NCBI RefSeq assembly: GCF_947499705.1
Contig: NZ_CANMPJ010000001.1
Location: forward strand, 593,501-657,500
DNA from: an uncultured Erythrobacter sp.
Lineage (GTDB): Bacteria; Pseudomonadota; Alphaproteobacteria; Sphingomonadales; Sphingomonadaceae
Length of the DNA stretch: 64,000 nt
Direction: 5' to 3'
Part shown: positions 43,971-51,927 of the stretch, piece by piece
Numbering within the stretch: the stretch's first letter is position 1
Layout: every line of letters starts with the position of its first letter
The notes under the pieces: model-generated
The model's input: the letters and a program-made list of their open reading frames with translations, nothing else
Database searches by the model: none
Told to the model about the DNA's origin: nothing
Translations under genes and position numbers: made by a program

Positions 43971-44999
43971 ATGTCTTTCGCAGGCAATATCGATCCGGCC
44001 CAAACGAACGTCGTCGAATGCAGCTTTATCATTCCGTTTTTCAATGAGTGCGAAAGCCTTGAAATCCTCTACGGCGAAATCGTTGAAGAGTGCGAAACGC
44101 TGGGTAAAAGCATCGAGATGATCTTCATCGACGATGGCAGCACCGATGGCGGCGAGAAGATTGTCCGCCAGCTGGCTGCCAACGATCCGCGCATTTCGAT
44201 GATCCGCTTCCGCCGCAATTTCGGCAAGTCGGCTGCTTTGTCTGCGGGTTTCCGCGAAGCGTCAGGCGATGTCGTGTTCACCATGGACGCCGACCTTCAG
44301 GACAACCCAAGCGAGATCGGCAATTTCCTGAAAGCAATCGACGAAGGCCATGACTGCGTCACCGGCTGGAAGCAGATTCGCAACGATCCGCTCGACAAGA
44401 CACTGCCGTCGAAACTGTTCAATGGCGCGGTGAACAAGGCGTTTGGCCTTGAGATCAACGACCACAATTGCGGCTTCAAAGCCTATCGCCGCGAAATTCT
44501 CGCCGAGCTTGAGATGTATGGCGAGCTGCACCGCTTCGTGCCTGCTTTGCTCCACGCACGCGGCTACAGCGTTGGCCAGATCCCGGTTCAGCACCGCGCG
44601 CGCCGTTTTGGCGTGTCGAAATTCGGGGCCAAGCGCCTGATCAAGGGCGCATTGGATCTGCTGACTGTGTGGCTGACCACGCGCTATGCCGCGCGTCCGC
44701 TCCATCTGTTTGGCGGCGGCGGATTGGCGCTCTCCGCACTCGGTGTTGCGATCCTCGGCTATCTCAGCGTGCTGTGGGTCATGGGGCTCGGCCCGATCGG
44801 CAATCGTCCGCTGCTGATGCTCGGCATGTTGCTGGTGCTGTTTGGCGGTCAGATGATCTCTGTCGGTCTGGTTGCCGAAATCGTGCTCAAGCGCTCAATT
44901 ACCGAAGGCGACAAATACTCGATTTCCGAGCGCTCTGGCGCGATTGTGGAACGCGAACTCAACGAACGCGTGACGCGGGAAATCGCAGCGCAGTTGTAA
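43971..44999 (+). CDS. Polyprenol-phosphate glycosyltransferase, GT2 (GtrB/DPM-like)
   Basis: A 342-aa enzyme with an N-terminal GT-A domain and two C-terminal membrane helices. CSFIIPFFNECESLEILY opens the domain. FIDDGSTDGG holds the nucleotide-binding aspartates, and TMDADLQDNPSEI the DxD metal site. The two late helices (LSALGVAILGYLSVLWV and LMLGMLLVLFGGQMISVGLV) are those of bactoprenol glucosyl/arabinosyl transferases. It would make a polyprenyl-phosphate sugar for a GT-C enzyme such as the divergent 640-aa protein. Purine-rich AGGGGG stands about 12 nt before the ATG. Confidence 0.9.
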   Translation: MSFAGNIDPAQTNVVECSFIIPFFNECESLEILYGEIVEECETLGKSIEMIFIDDGSTDGGEKIVRQLAANDPRISMIRFRRNFGKSAALSAGFREASGDVVFTMDADLQDNPSEIGNFLKAIDEGHDCVTGWKQIRNDPLDKTLPSKLFNGAVNKAFGLEINDHNCGFKAYRREILAELEMYGELHRFVPALLHARGYSVGQIPVQHRARRFGVSKFGAKRLIKGALDLLTVWLTTRYAARPLHLFGGGGLALSALGVAILGYLSVLWVMGLGPIGNRPLLMLGMLLVLFGGQMISVGLVAEIVLKRSITEGDKYSISERSGAIVERELNERVTREIAAQL

Positions 45000-45063
45000 G
45001 CTCAGGCGGATAAGGTTCCGCTGGGGGGTTCCCTAAACTATAAGCGGGCCATACGGGCCGTTC

Positions 45064-45951
45064 ATGACTCGTGACGAGCGATCTGGACTGGCAATTGCGG
45101 TGCTTGGCTTTGCCATGCTGTCGGTTGGCGATGCCGTCATCAAATCAATGGCTGGCCAATGGCCCGCACACGCAGTCGCGGCGCTGCGGTTCTGCATGGG
45201 CGCGCTAAGTCTGTCGCTTCTTCTATTGTGGAGCGAGGGTCCACGAGCATTTGTTCCGACCAAACCGTGGCTGCAAGTCGCGCGTGGAACGTGCCTGGCT
45301 TTGGCATCCGTCTGTTTTTTCTCGGCAATTTATATCATGCCCCTCGCCGAAGCGATGGCGATAGCGTTCCTCTCACCTGTGCTAACACAATTGTTCGCTG
45401 GCCTGTTACTCGGCGAAAAAGTGCGCCCGGCAGTCTGGTTGGTTTCAGTGGTCGCGTTGGCTGGGGTTGCAATCATACTGCGCCCAAATCTAGCTTTGCT
45501 GGGTTGGGCAGCCCTCTTGCCGCTCATTTCGGCGGTCTTCTTCGCTTTGCTGATGGTCACGAACCGCGCGAGTGCAGGGATGGGCAGCGCTCTTTCGATG
45601 CAGGTCTTCGTCGCCGGGGTCGCGGCACCGATCCTGGTCGTCGTGGCGAGCATAGCGAATTTCTCGAACGTCCCGGCGCTTGAGTTCGGCTGGCCGGCCT
45701 GGGACGTGGTTGCGCGCTGCGCTGTGGTTGCTGTTACAGCCAGCACAGCGCATTGGCTGGCCTATCTCGGCACCTCGAAAGCGGGCGCGGCGCAGGTTGC
45801 TCCGGCGATCTATGTGCAGATGATTGTCGCGATCGCACTGGGGTGGTGGTTTTTTGAAGATCGACCTGATCTGTACACTCTGGCGGGTGCGGCCATGATC
45901 ATCGCTGCCGGACTTTACCTATGGCGCGACGGGTTGCAGCACACATCATAA
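45064..45951 (+). CDS. DMT-superfamily (EamA) transporter
   Basis: A 295-aa membrane protein with ten hydrophobic helices in two EamA repeats: the GDAVIKSMAGQWPAHAVAALRF region and IYIMPLAEAMAIAFLSPVL in the first, and YLGTSKAGAAQVAPAIYVQM in the second. It shares length and layout with the EamA gene at 35734 and is probably a paralogue. Direction and substrate are unknown; such proteins export amino-acid- or nucleotide-like metabolites. It lies between the GT2 gene and glmS with its own leader. Confidence 0.88.
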   Translation: MTRDERSGLAIAVLGFAMLSVGDAVIKSMAGQWPAHAVAALRFCMGALSLSLLLLWSEGPRAFVPTKPWLQVARGTCLALASVCFFSAIYIMPLAEAMAIAFLSPVLTQLFAGLLLGEKVRPAVWLVSVVALAGVAIILRPNLALLGWAALLPLISAVFFALLMVTNRASAGMGSALSMQVFVAGVAAPILVVVASIANFSNVPALEFGWPAWDVVARCAVVAVTASTAHWLAYLGTSKAGAAQVAPAIYVQMIVAIALGWWFFEDRPDLYTLAGAAMIIAAGLYLWRDGLQHTS

Positions 45952-46031
45952 CGGTTAGAGCCGCAATTCAATATTCACCTCCAATGCTCTAAGCGCCTCG
46001 CGAACGGGCAAAACAGGGACATTCCAGAGAT

Positions 46032-47855
46032 ATGTGCGGCATTATCGGGATCGTGGGTAAGGAAGAGGTTGCCGACCGGTTGGTCGATGGCCTCAAGCGC
46101 ATGGAATATCGCGGCTATGACAGTGCAGGGATCTGCACGCTGCATGATGGCGCGATGGTGCGTCGCCGGGCAGAAGGAAAACTCGGCAATCTCGTGAGTG
46201 TGCTCGCCGACGAACCCGCCCCCGGTATGGTCGGCATCGCTCACACCCGCTGGGCAACGCACGGCGCACCGACGACAACCAACGCGCATCCGCACGCCAC
46301 CGGCGAAGTCGCGATTGTGCACAACGGCATTATCGAAAATTTCAAGGAACTGCGCGCCGAACTCGCCGCTGAAAACCGCACTTTTGAAAGTGAGACAGAC
46401 AGCGAAGTCGTCGCGCATCTCATCTCAAGCCGCATCGAAAGCGGCATGGGCCCAGAAGAAGCCGTGCGTGAAGTTCTGCCGCGATTGCGCGGAGCTTTCG
46501 GCCTCGCGATTGCCTTTCGTGCATATCCAGATCTGTTGATCGGCGCGCGGCTTGGGTCGCCGCTGGTCGTAGGGCACGGCGATGGCGAGATGTATCTTGG
46601 GTCCGACGCGCTTGCACTGGCGCCGCTGACCCAGCGTATTACCTATCTTGAAGAGGGTGATTGGGCAGTCATCCGTCACGACCGCGCTCAGATATTCGAT
46701 TCCGAAGGGCGCGAGACTTTTCGCCCGGTACAGCCATCTGGTGCATCGGCGGCGGCTGTCGAGAAAGGCAATTATCGCCACTTCATGCAGAAAGAGATCT
46801 GGGACCAGCCGACTGTGGTGGCGCAGACTCTTGCATCCTATCTGCGCCGCGATGACAACTCGGTTGCGCTTCCGCAGTTCGATTTCGACTTGTCCGCGAT
46901 CCGCCGCCTGACCATCGTCGCATGCGGCACGTCCTATTACGCTGGAATGGTTGCCAAATACTGGTTTGAGCAATTTGCCCGCGTGCCGGTCGATATCGAT
47001 GTGGCAAGCGAGTTCCGTTACCGCGAGCCAGTGCTCGAAGAAGGCGGATTGGCGCTGTTCATTTCGCAGAGCGGCGAGACCGCCGATACGCTCGCGGCTC
47101 TGCGCCATTGCAAGGCCGAAGGGCAGACCATCGGCGTTGTCGTAAACGTGCCGACCAGCACGATGGCGCGCGAAGCCGACTTGTTGCTGCCGACCCATGC
47201 CGGGCCTGAAATTGGTGTTGCCTCAACCAAAGCCTTCACGTGCCAGCTGGCGGTCCTTGCAGCGCTCGCGGCCCATATGGCGGTGAAGAAAGGTCTGATG
47301 ACCCGCGAGGAAGAGATGGAGGTGGTCAAACACCTGCTCGAAGCCCCTGCCGCGCTGAACGCTGCGCTGGATCACGATGACGATATTGCCGCCATGGCGC
47401 CGCTGATCGCACCAGCGCGCGACGTGCTCTATCTCGGGCGTGGACAGGATTATCCGCTCGCCCTCGAAGGGGCGCTTAAGCTCAAGGAAATCAGCTATAT
47501 CCACGCCGAAGGCTACGCCTCTGGCGAGATGAAGCACGGACCGATCGCACTGATCGATGACGATGTTCCGGTTGTGGTGATCGCACCCTCTGGCACGCTG
47601 TTTGAAAAGACCGTGTCCAACATGGAAGAGGTCCGTGCACGCGGCGGGAAAGTGGTGCTGATCTCCGATGCGAAAGGTCTGGAGGAAGCTGGCGAGGGCT
47701 GCCTCGCGACAATCGAAATGCCGGTGGTGCACCCGCTCATCGCTCCGCTGGTTTACGCAATCCCGGTACAGTTGCTCGCCTATCACGTGGCGGTCGTGAA
47801 AGGGACCGACGTCGATCAACCCCGCAATCTGGCGAAATCGGTGACGGTGGAGTGA
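46032..47855 (+). CDS. glmS: Glutamine-fructose-6-phosphate aminotransferase (isomerizing)
   Basis: A 607-aa enzyme making glucosamine-6-phosphate for peptidoglycan and lipopolysaccharide. The N-terminal glutaminase domain starts with the nucleophile Cys2 (MCGIIGIVG), followed by HTRWATHG and the NAHPH region. Two SIS sugar-isomerase domains follow: IVACGTSYYAGMVAKYW with SQSGETADTLAAL, and YLGRGQDYPLALEGALKLKE with EGYASGEMKHGPIALI. The end DQPRNLAKSVTVE is the usual C-terminus. Its stop overlaps the start of the GFA gene (GTGA). Confidence 0.96.
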   Translation: MCGIIGIVGKEEVADRLVDGLKRMEYRGYDSAGICTLHDGAMVRRRAEGKLGNLVSVLADEPAPGMVGIAHTRWATHGAPTTTNAHPHATGEVAIVHNGIIENFKELRAELAAENRTFESETDSEVVAHLISSRIESGMGPEEAVREVLPRLRGAFGLAIAFRAYPDLLIGARLGSPLVVGHGDGEMYLGSDALALAPLTQRITYLEEGDWAVIRHDRAQIFDSEGRETFRPVQPSGASAAAVEKGNYRHFMQKEIWDQPTVVAQTLASYLRRDDNSVALPQFDFDLSAIRRLTIVACGTSYYAGMVAKYWFEQFARVPVDIDVASEFRYREPVLEEGGLALFISQSGETADTLAALRHCKAEGQTIGVVVNVPTSTMAREADLLLPTHAGPEIGVASTKAFTCQLAVLAALAAHMAVKKGLMTREEEMEVVKHLLEAPAALNAALDHDDDIAAMAPLIAPARDVLYLGRGQDYPLALEGALKLKEISYIHAEGYASGEMKHGPIALIDDDVPVVVIAPSGTLFEKTVSNMEEVRARGGKVVLISDAKGLEEAGEGCLATIEMPVVHPLIAPLVYAIPVQLLAYHVAVVKGTDVDQPRNLAKSVTVE

Positions 47856-48235
47856 GCGCACGCGTACCCGTCGAGGGCGGCTGCCATTGCGGTGCGGTGC
47901 GGTTTCGCGCCGAGGCGGATGCCGCGCCGAAGATGCTGCATTGCAATTGTTCGATCTGCTCGGCGTCGGGCTATTTGCACCTCTTCATCCCGCACGAACG
48001 CTTTGAGTTGTTGAGCGGCGACGAGGCGCTGACGTCGTACCGGTTCGGTAGTGGCCAGGCGGTGCACCTTTTCTGCAGAATTTGCGGTGTCAAAAGCTTC
48101 TACCAACCAAAGTCGCATCCCGATTGCTGGAGCGTGCACCTCGCCTGCCTCGACGATGCGTCAAATCTGACGCCAGAAATCACTGAATTTGATGGCAAAA
48201 ACTGGGAGCAGGCTGCGGACGACGTTCTTCGCTAG
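47852..48235 (+). CDS. GFA-family (glutathione-dependent formaldehyde-activating-like) protein
   Basis: A 127-aa protein started at GTG 47852, overlapping the glmS stop by 4 bp. Zinc-binding cysteines appear in the expected order: GGCHCGAVRF (residues 10-19), HCNCSICSASG (31-41) and FCRICGVKSF (about 75-84). The family includes enzymes proposed to join formaldehyde and glutathione and several of unknown role. A link with GlmS is not known. The overlap shows only that translation is coupled. Confidence 0.86.
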   Translation: MSARVPVEGGCHCGAVRFRAEADAAPKMLHCNCSICSASGYLHLFIPHERFELLSGDEALTSYRFGSGQAVHLFCRICGVKSFYQPKSHPDCWSVHLACLDDASNLTPEITEFDGKNWEQAADDVLR

Positions 48236-48317
48236 GCCAATGAAATTATACCGAAATTTACCATCGGAATGAGCGCGTTTTACCCCCCCATTAACCTTTG
48301 AAGGGTAGCGCGGGTGG

Positions 48318-50669
48318 GTGAGCGAAGCGGCAACTCCAAAGCAGGTATCGACATCCGGCCTGCCCATTTCTGGCATCCTCGGTCTGACGGACCGGGGTGA
48401 TGCCGATTGGACGCGTCTGCGCGGTCTGCAATATTCCGCTCTCGCCAAAGTTTCCCACTACCGCGCGATGGCCAACATGGCTTTCGCCCTGTTCGTGGTT
48501 CGTGTGTTACAGGACAGTGTCGCATTTCAATGGCTGGCGCTTTGGCTTCTTGCCCAATTGGCGCTGCATGTCCGCGGTGTCATGATTGATCGATCATTGT
48601 TTGACGTCGATCACCGCAGAATTACCCGTAAAGAGGTTTTGAAGCAGGCTACGACGCCTCTGCTCAGCGGCTTGCTATGGTCGTCGGCGGTGTTTCTGTT
48701 TGCTCCTTACGCAGGCCCCGGAGAATTGATCGCGCTGCTCTTGGTCATCGTGATTACAATTGCGGGATCGATTTTCTTCAACACCGCGCCACCGCTCGGG
48801 GTTGTGGTGTATGCAGTCGCGCTCGGAATCCCGATCACCGCGTATCTTTCGCTTAATGGGCTTTCGGTTGCCGCGATCGCCTGGGCCATGGCGGCGCTTC
48901 TGGGAGTGTTCGGGGCGATTCAGGTCGCCCGTGCGCATCTCTCTGCACGCATCGCCGAATCCGGGGTCGCTGAGAAAGACGAGGTAGTCTCGCTGCTGCT
49001 TCGCGAGTTTGAAGAGAACGAAGCCGACTGGCTCTGGGAAATCGACACTCTCCGGCGCGCTCGCAATGTCAGCCCGCGCTTCGCCTTTGCGCTCGCGACG
49101 AGTCAGGCGGAGGCCGAAGGTACCCCGATCATCGAACTGGTCGCGGGCAAGAACTGGGAAGACGGAACATTCCCGCCCAGCCTGCACGATCTGGCCGAGC
49201 GGCTGAAAAACCGTGAAAACTTCTCCAACCTCTTGGTGCAGGTCACCATCCGGGGTGAAGAGCGCTGGTGGGAGCTATCGGGCACACCGATCCGAGATGA
49301 GAACGGCAAGTTCACCGGCTTCCGCGGCGTTGGATCGGACGTCACTGAACAACGCGAATCGTCGGAGAAGATCGCCTACCTCGCCCGCTACGACACGCTC
49401 ACGTCGCTGCCAAACCGCTTGCAGCTGACTGAAACGCTCGGCGAGGCACTGCGATTTGCTCAGCAATGGAGGACCCGCTGCGCTTTGCTGATGGTCGATC
49501 TGGACCGTTTCAAAGCGGTAAACGATTCGCTTGGACACATGACGGGTGACAAGCTGCTGGCGCAGGTCTCTGCACGTTTGCAAAGCCTGATGGATGACAA
49601 TCTGCTGTGCGGCAGGCTGGGCGGCGACGAGTTCGCGATTGTGATCCGCGATGCCAGCACTGCCGGGCTGGTGAAACGCGTGGCTCATGACGTGATCGAG
49701 GCGTTGAGTGAGCCTTATCAGGTTGACCAGCATACGCTCTATGTCGGAGCCAGCGTGGGTTCGGCAATCGGCCCGCGCGATGGCAATTCCGTTGAGGAAC
49801 TGATGCGGAATGCCGACCTTGCACTCTACCAGTCAAAGGATCTCGGCGGCGGAGAGCATTGCCGCTTCGAGCAGGCATTGCACGCGTCTGCCGAAGAACG
49901 GCGCCAGCTTGAGGTGTCTCTACGCAAGGCGCTACCGCGCGACGAATTGATCCTCCACTATCAGCCCGTTGTCGATGCGCGCAGCGAGAGCATTGTCAGC
50001 TTCGAGGCACTGGTGCGCTGGGACAGCGCCGATCACGGCTTTGTCAGTCCGGGCAAGTTCATCCCGCTGGCCGAAGACACCCGCCTAATCGTTCCAATCG
50101 GTAAATGGGTTTTGCGCAAGGCTTGCATGGAAGCGCGCAATTGGCCTGAGCACATCAAGGTCAACGTCAACGTCTCGCCCGAGCAGCTGCTTGAGCCCGA
50201 TTTCTGCGCCGAAGTTGTTGCCGCCCTGTCCGATAGCGGCTTGCGGCCCGAACGGCTGGAAGTCGAAGTGACGGAAAGCATCTTCGTCCGCGACGCCAAT
50301 ATCGCTCGAAAGGCACTGGAAGATGTGATGGCGCTGGGTTGTTCGGTGGCACTGGACGATTTCGGGACAGGCTATTCCTCGCTCGGCTATCTGCGGACCC
50401 TGAGCTTTTCGACCATCAAGGTGGACAGGATGTTCGTTCAGGGCGCGGCGCAGCAATCGCAGGAAAGCCTCGCAATCATCAACGCAGTGGTCGCGATGGC
50501 CAAGGCGATGCGGATGTCGACCACGGCCGAAGGCGTCGAAAACAGTGAAGAGGCGGAGCTGATCCGAAGTCTCGGTTGCGACAAGATCCAAGGATACTAT
50601 TTTGGCCGGCCAATGCCGTGCGAAGAGGCACGGCGATTGTTCAACGAGCCCAGACAGATCAGAGCCTGA
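48318..50669 (+). CDS. Membrane GGDEF-EAL cyclic-di-GMP protein with PAS domain
   Basis: A 783-aa protein. About five hydrophobic helices (residues 50-205) form an N-terminal membrane sensor, followed by a PAS/PAC module (about 225-350, ending FRGVGSDVTEQ), a GGDEF domain and an EAL domain. GGDEF is intact at 435-439. No RxxD inhibitory site is at the usual place before it. EAL is intact at 563-565, with VNVSPEQL, EVTESIF, DDFGTGYSSL, IKVDRMFV and AEGVE present, so both activities are possible. The start is GTG 48318. The leader contains CATTAACC, a possible CtrA half-site. Confidence 0.92.
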   Translation: MSEAATPKQVSTSGLPISGILGLTDRGDADWTRLRGLQYSALAKVSHYRAMANMAFALFVVRVLQDSVAFQWLALWLLAQLALHVRGVMIDRSLFDVDHRRITRKEVLKQATTPLLSGLLWSSAVFLFAPYAGPGELIALLLVIVITIAGSIFFNTAPPLGVVVYAVALGIPITAYLSLNGLSVAAIAWAMAALLGVFGAIQVARAHLSARIAESGVAEKDEVVSLLLREFEENEADWLWEIDTLRRARNVSPRFAFALATSQAEAEGTPIIELVAGKNWEDGTFPPSLHDLAERLKNRENFSNLLVQVTIRGEERWWELSGTPIRDENGKFTGFRGVGSDVTEQRESSEKIAYLARYDTLTSLPNRLQLTETLGEALRFAQQWRTRCALLMVDLDRFKAVNDSLGHMTGDKLLAQVSARLQSLMDDNLLCGRLGGDEFAIVIRDASTAGLVKRVAHDVIEALSEPYQVDQHTLYVGASVGSAIGPRDGNSVEELMRNADLALYQSKDLGGGEHCRFEQALHASAEERRQLEVSLRKALPRDELILHYQPVVDARSESIVSFEALVRWDSADHGFVSPGKFIPLAEDTRLIVPIGKWVLRKACMEARNWPEHIKVNVNVSPEQLLEPDFCAEVVAALSDSGLRPERLEVEVTESIFVRDANIARKALEDVMALGCSVALDDFGTGYSSLGYLRTLSFSTIKVDRMFVQGAAQQSQESLAIINAVVAMAKAMRMSTTAEGVENSEEAELIRSLGCDKIQGYYFGRPMPCEEARRLFNEPRQIRA

Positions 50670-50681
50670 CGAGGTTTCGCC

Positions 50682-51386
50682 TTAAGCGTCGATCAGCGCG
50701 TTTACTGCGCTTTCGAACAGCACCCGACCATCCGATCCGCCAAGCGAGCTGTGTGCAGCAGGCTCAATCGCGCGCTCCGGATGGGGCATCATGCCGAGCA
50801 CATTGCCGCGCTCGTTGAGCAATCCGGCAATGTTGCGGCGCGACCCGTTGCAGTCTTCGGCATAGCGAAAGGCCACACGTCCTTCGCCTTCGATCAGGTC
50901 AAGCGTTGCCTCGTCGGCGAAATAGTTACCGTCATGATGCGCGACCGGGATGCGGATGTGCTGGCCATCGGTGTAGTCGCGCGTGAAGACCGACGACGTG
51001 TTGTTGACCTCCAGTTCCACCGTGCGACAAACAAAGGTCTGTTGGGCATTGCGCATCAGCACACCGGGCAGCAGGCCGCTTTCGGTAAGGACCTGAAAAC
51101 CGTTGCAAACGCCAAGAACGGGCACGCCGCGCTCAGCCGCTGCGACCACTGCTTTCAGGATCGGGCTCTTGGCCGCCATTGCGCCAGAGCGCAGGTAGTC
51201 GCCATAGGAAAAACCGCCGGGCAGGGCGATGAAATCGAGCTTTTCGGGAAGATCGGCATCGCCGTGCCAAATCCGGATTGCTGGCTCACCGGACACAGCC
51301 TCCAGCGCGACTGCCATATCCCGGTCGCAGTTCGAACCTGGGAAGGTGATGACGCCAGCGCGAAAATTGTTCGACGGGAAACCCAT
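50682..51386 (-). CDS. purQ: Phosphoribosylformylglycinamidine synthase subunit PurQ
   Basis: A 234-aa glutaminase subunit of FGAM synthase (purine step 4). [12 protein letters not shown] starts the class I amidotransferase fold. The nucleophile is in [11 protein letters not shown], and the His-Glu of the triad are in [14 protein letters not shown] 51386 is used because it overlaps the purS stop by one base (TGATG). The open frame upstream to 51464 lies within purS. It works with PurS and with PurL, which is outside the window. It is convergent with the GGDEF-EAL gene, 12 bp apart. Confidence 0.95.
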   Translation of the reverse strand: MGFPSNNFRAGVITFPGSNCDRDMAVALEAVSGEPAIRIWHGDADLPEKLDFIALPGGFSYGDYLRSGAMAAKSPILKAVVAAAERGVPVLGVCNGFQVLTESGLLPGVLMRNAQQTFVCRTVELEVNNTSSVFTRDYTDGQHIRIPVAHHDGNYFADEATLDLIEGEGRVAFRYAEDCNGSRRNIAGLLNERGNVLGMMPHPERAIEPAAHSSLGGSDGRVLFESAVNALIDA

Positions 51387-51637
51387 CAGGCTGGCTCGGA
51401 TACGTTGTCGAGTTTCTCGACCGCGAAGTCTTCGATCACCATGTTCGCAAGCAATTGTTCGCACATATTGCGAAGCGTTTCGTCGCTCGTGCCGTCGGCA
51501 ACATCCATCTCGATCATCCGGCCGATGCGGACATCTTCGACCCCCTCAAACCCAAGTCCCTCCAGCGCGTGATGCACGGCGCGGCCCTGCGGATCGAGCA
51601 CACCGGGTTTGAGGCGAACGAGAATACGGACTTTCAT
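51386..51637 (-). CDS. purS: Phosphoribosylformylglycinamidine synthase subunit PurS
   Basis: An 83-aa small subunit that bridges PurQ and PurL in the FGAM synthase of non-enterobacterial type. [19 protein letters not shown] at the start and [17 protein letters not shown] are typical. ATG 51637 gives the usual length; the longer open frame to 51871 is unsupported. Its stop overlaps the purQ start. In many alphaproteobacteria purC lies directly upstream; here purC is at 57375-58178, separated by a TonB receptor and an M16 protease. Confidence 0.94.
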   Translation of the reverse strand: MKVRILVRLKPGVLDPQGRAVHHALEGLGFEGVEDVRIGRMIEMDVADGTSDETLRNMCEQLLANMVIEDFAVEKLDNVSEPA

Positions 51638-51927
51638 GGGCGAGTTTCCTGCTCGGGAGTGATCTGTGGCCGCGGCTATAGCGAGGGATTTTGGACAGCG
51701 CACCCCACCCGGCATGCGATATCCTCGAACAGATTTGCTGAAATCTTCGCCGATGTCGGTCGTGTCACGGTCATATTGTGTAACCCGCCTGCAACAACCC
51801 GCAGCGGAGTGGCTGCAATTTGACACCTTGTCGCTGCACTTCGCAGATGTGAACTCGCCAGAATCGGCCAATTCTGTCAGCAGAGCAGGGCACCTTTACC
51901 CCCAAAGATCTCACTAAAGGGCCATCT

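Noticed and set aside
46000..46031. glmS ribozyme/riboswitch in the glmS leader
   Set aside because: The leader is short and lacks the ribozyme core, which is found mainly in Gram-positive bacteria.
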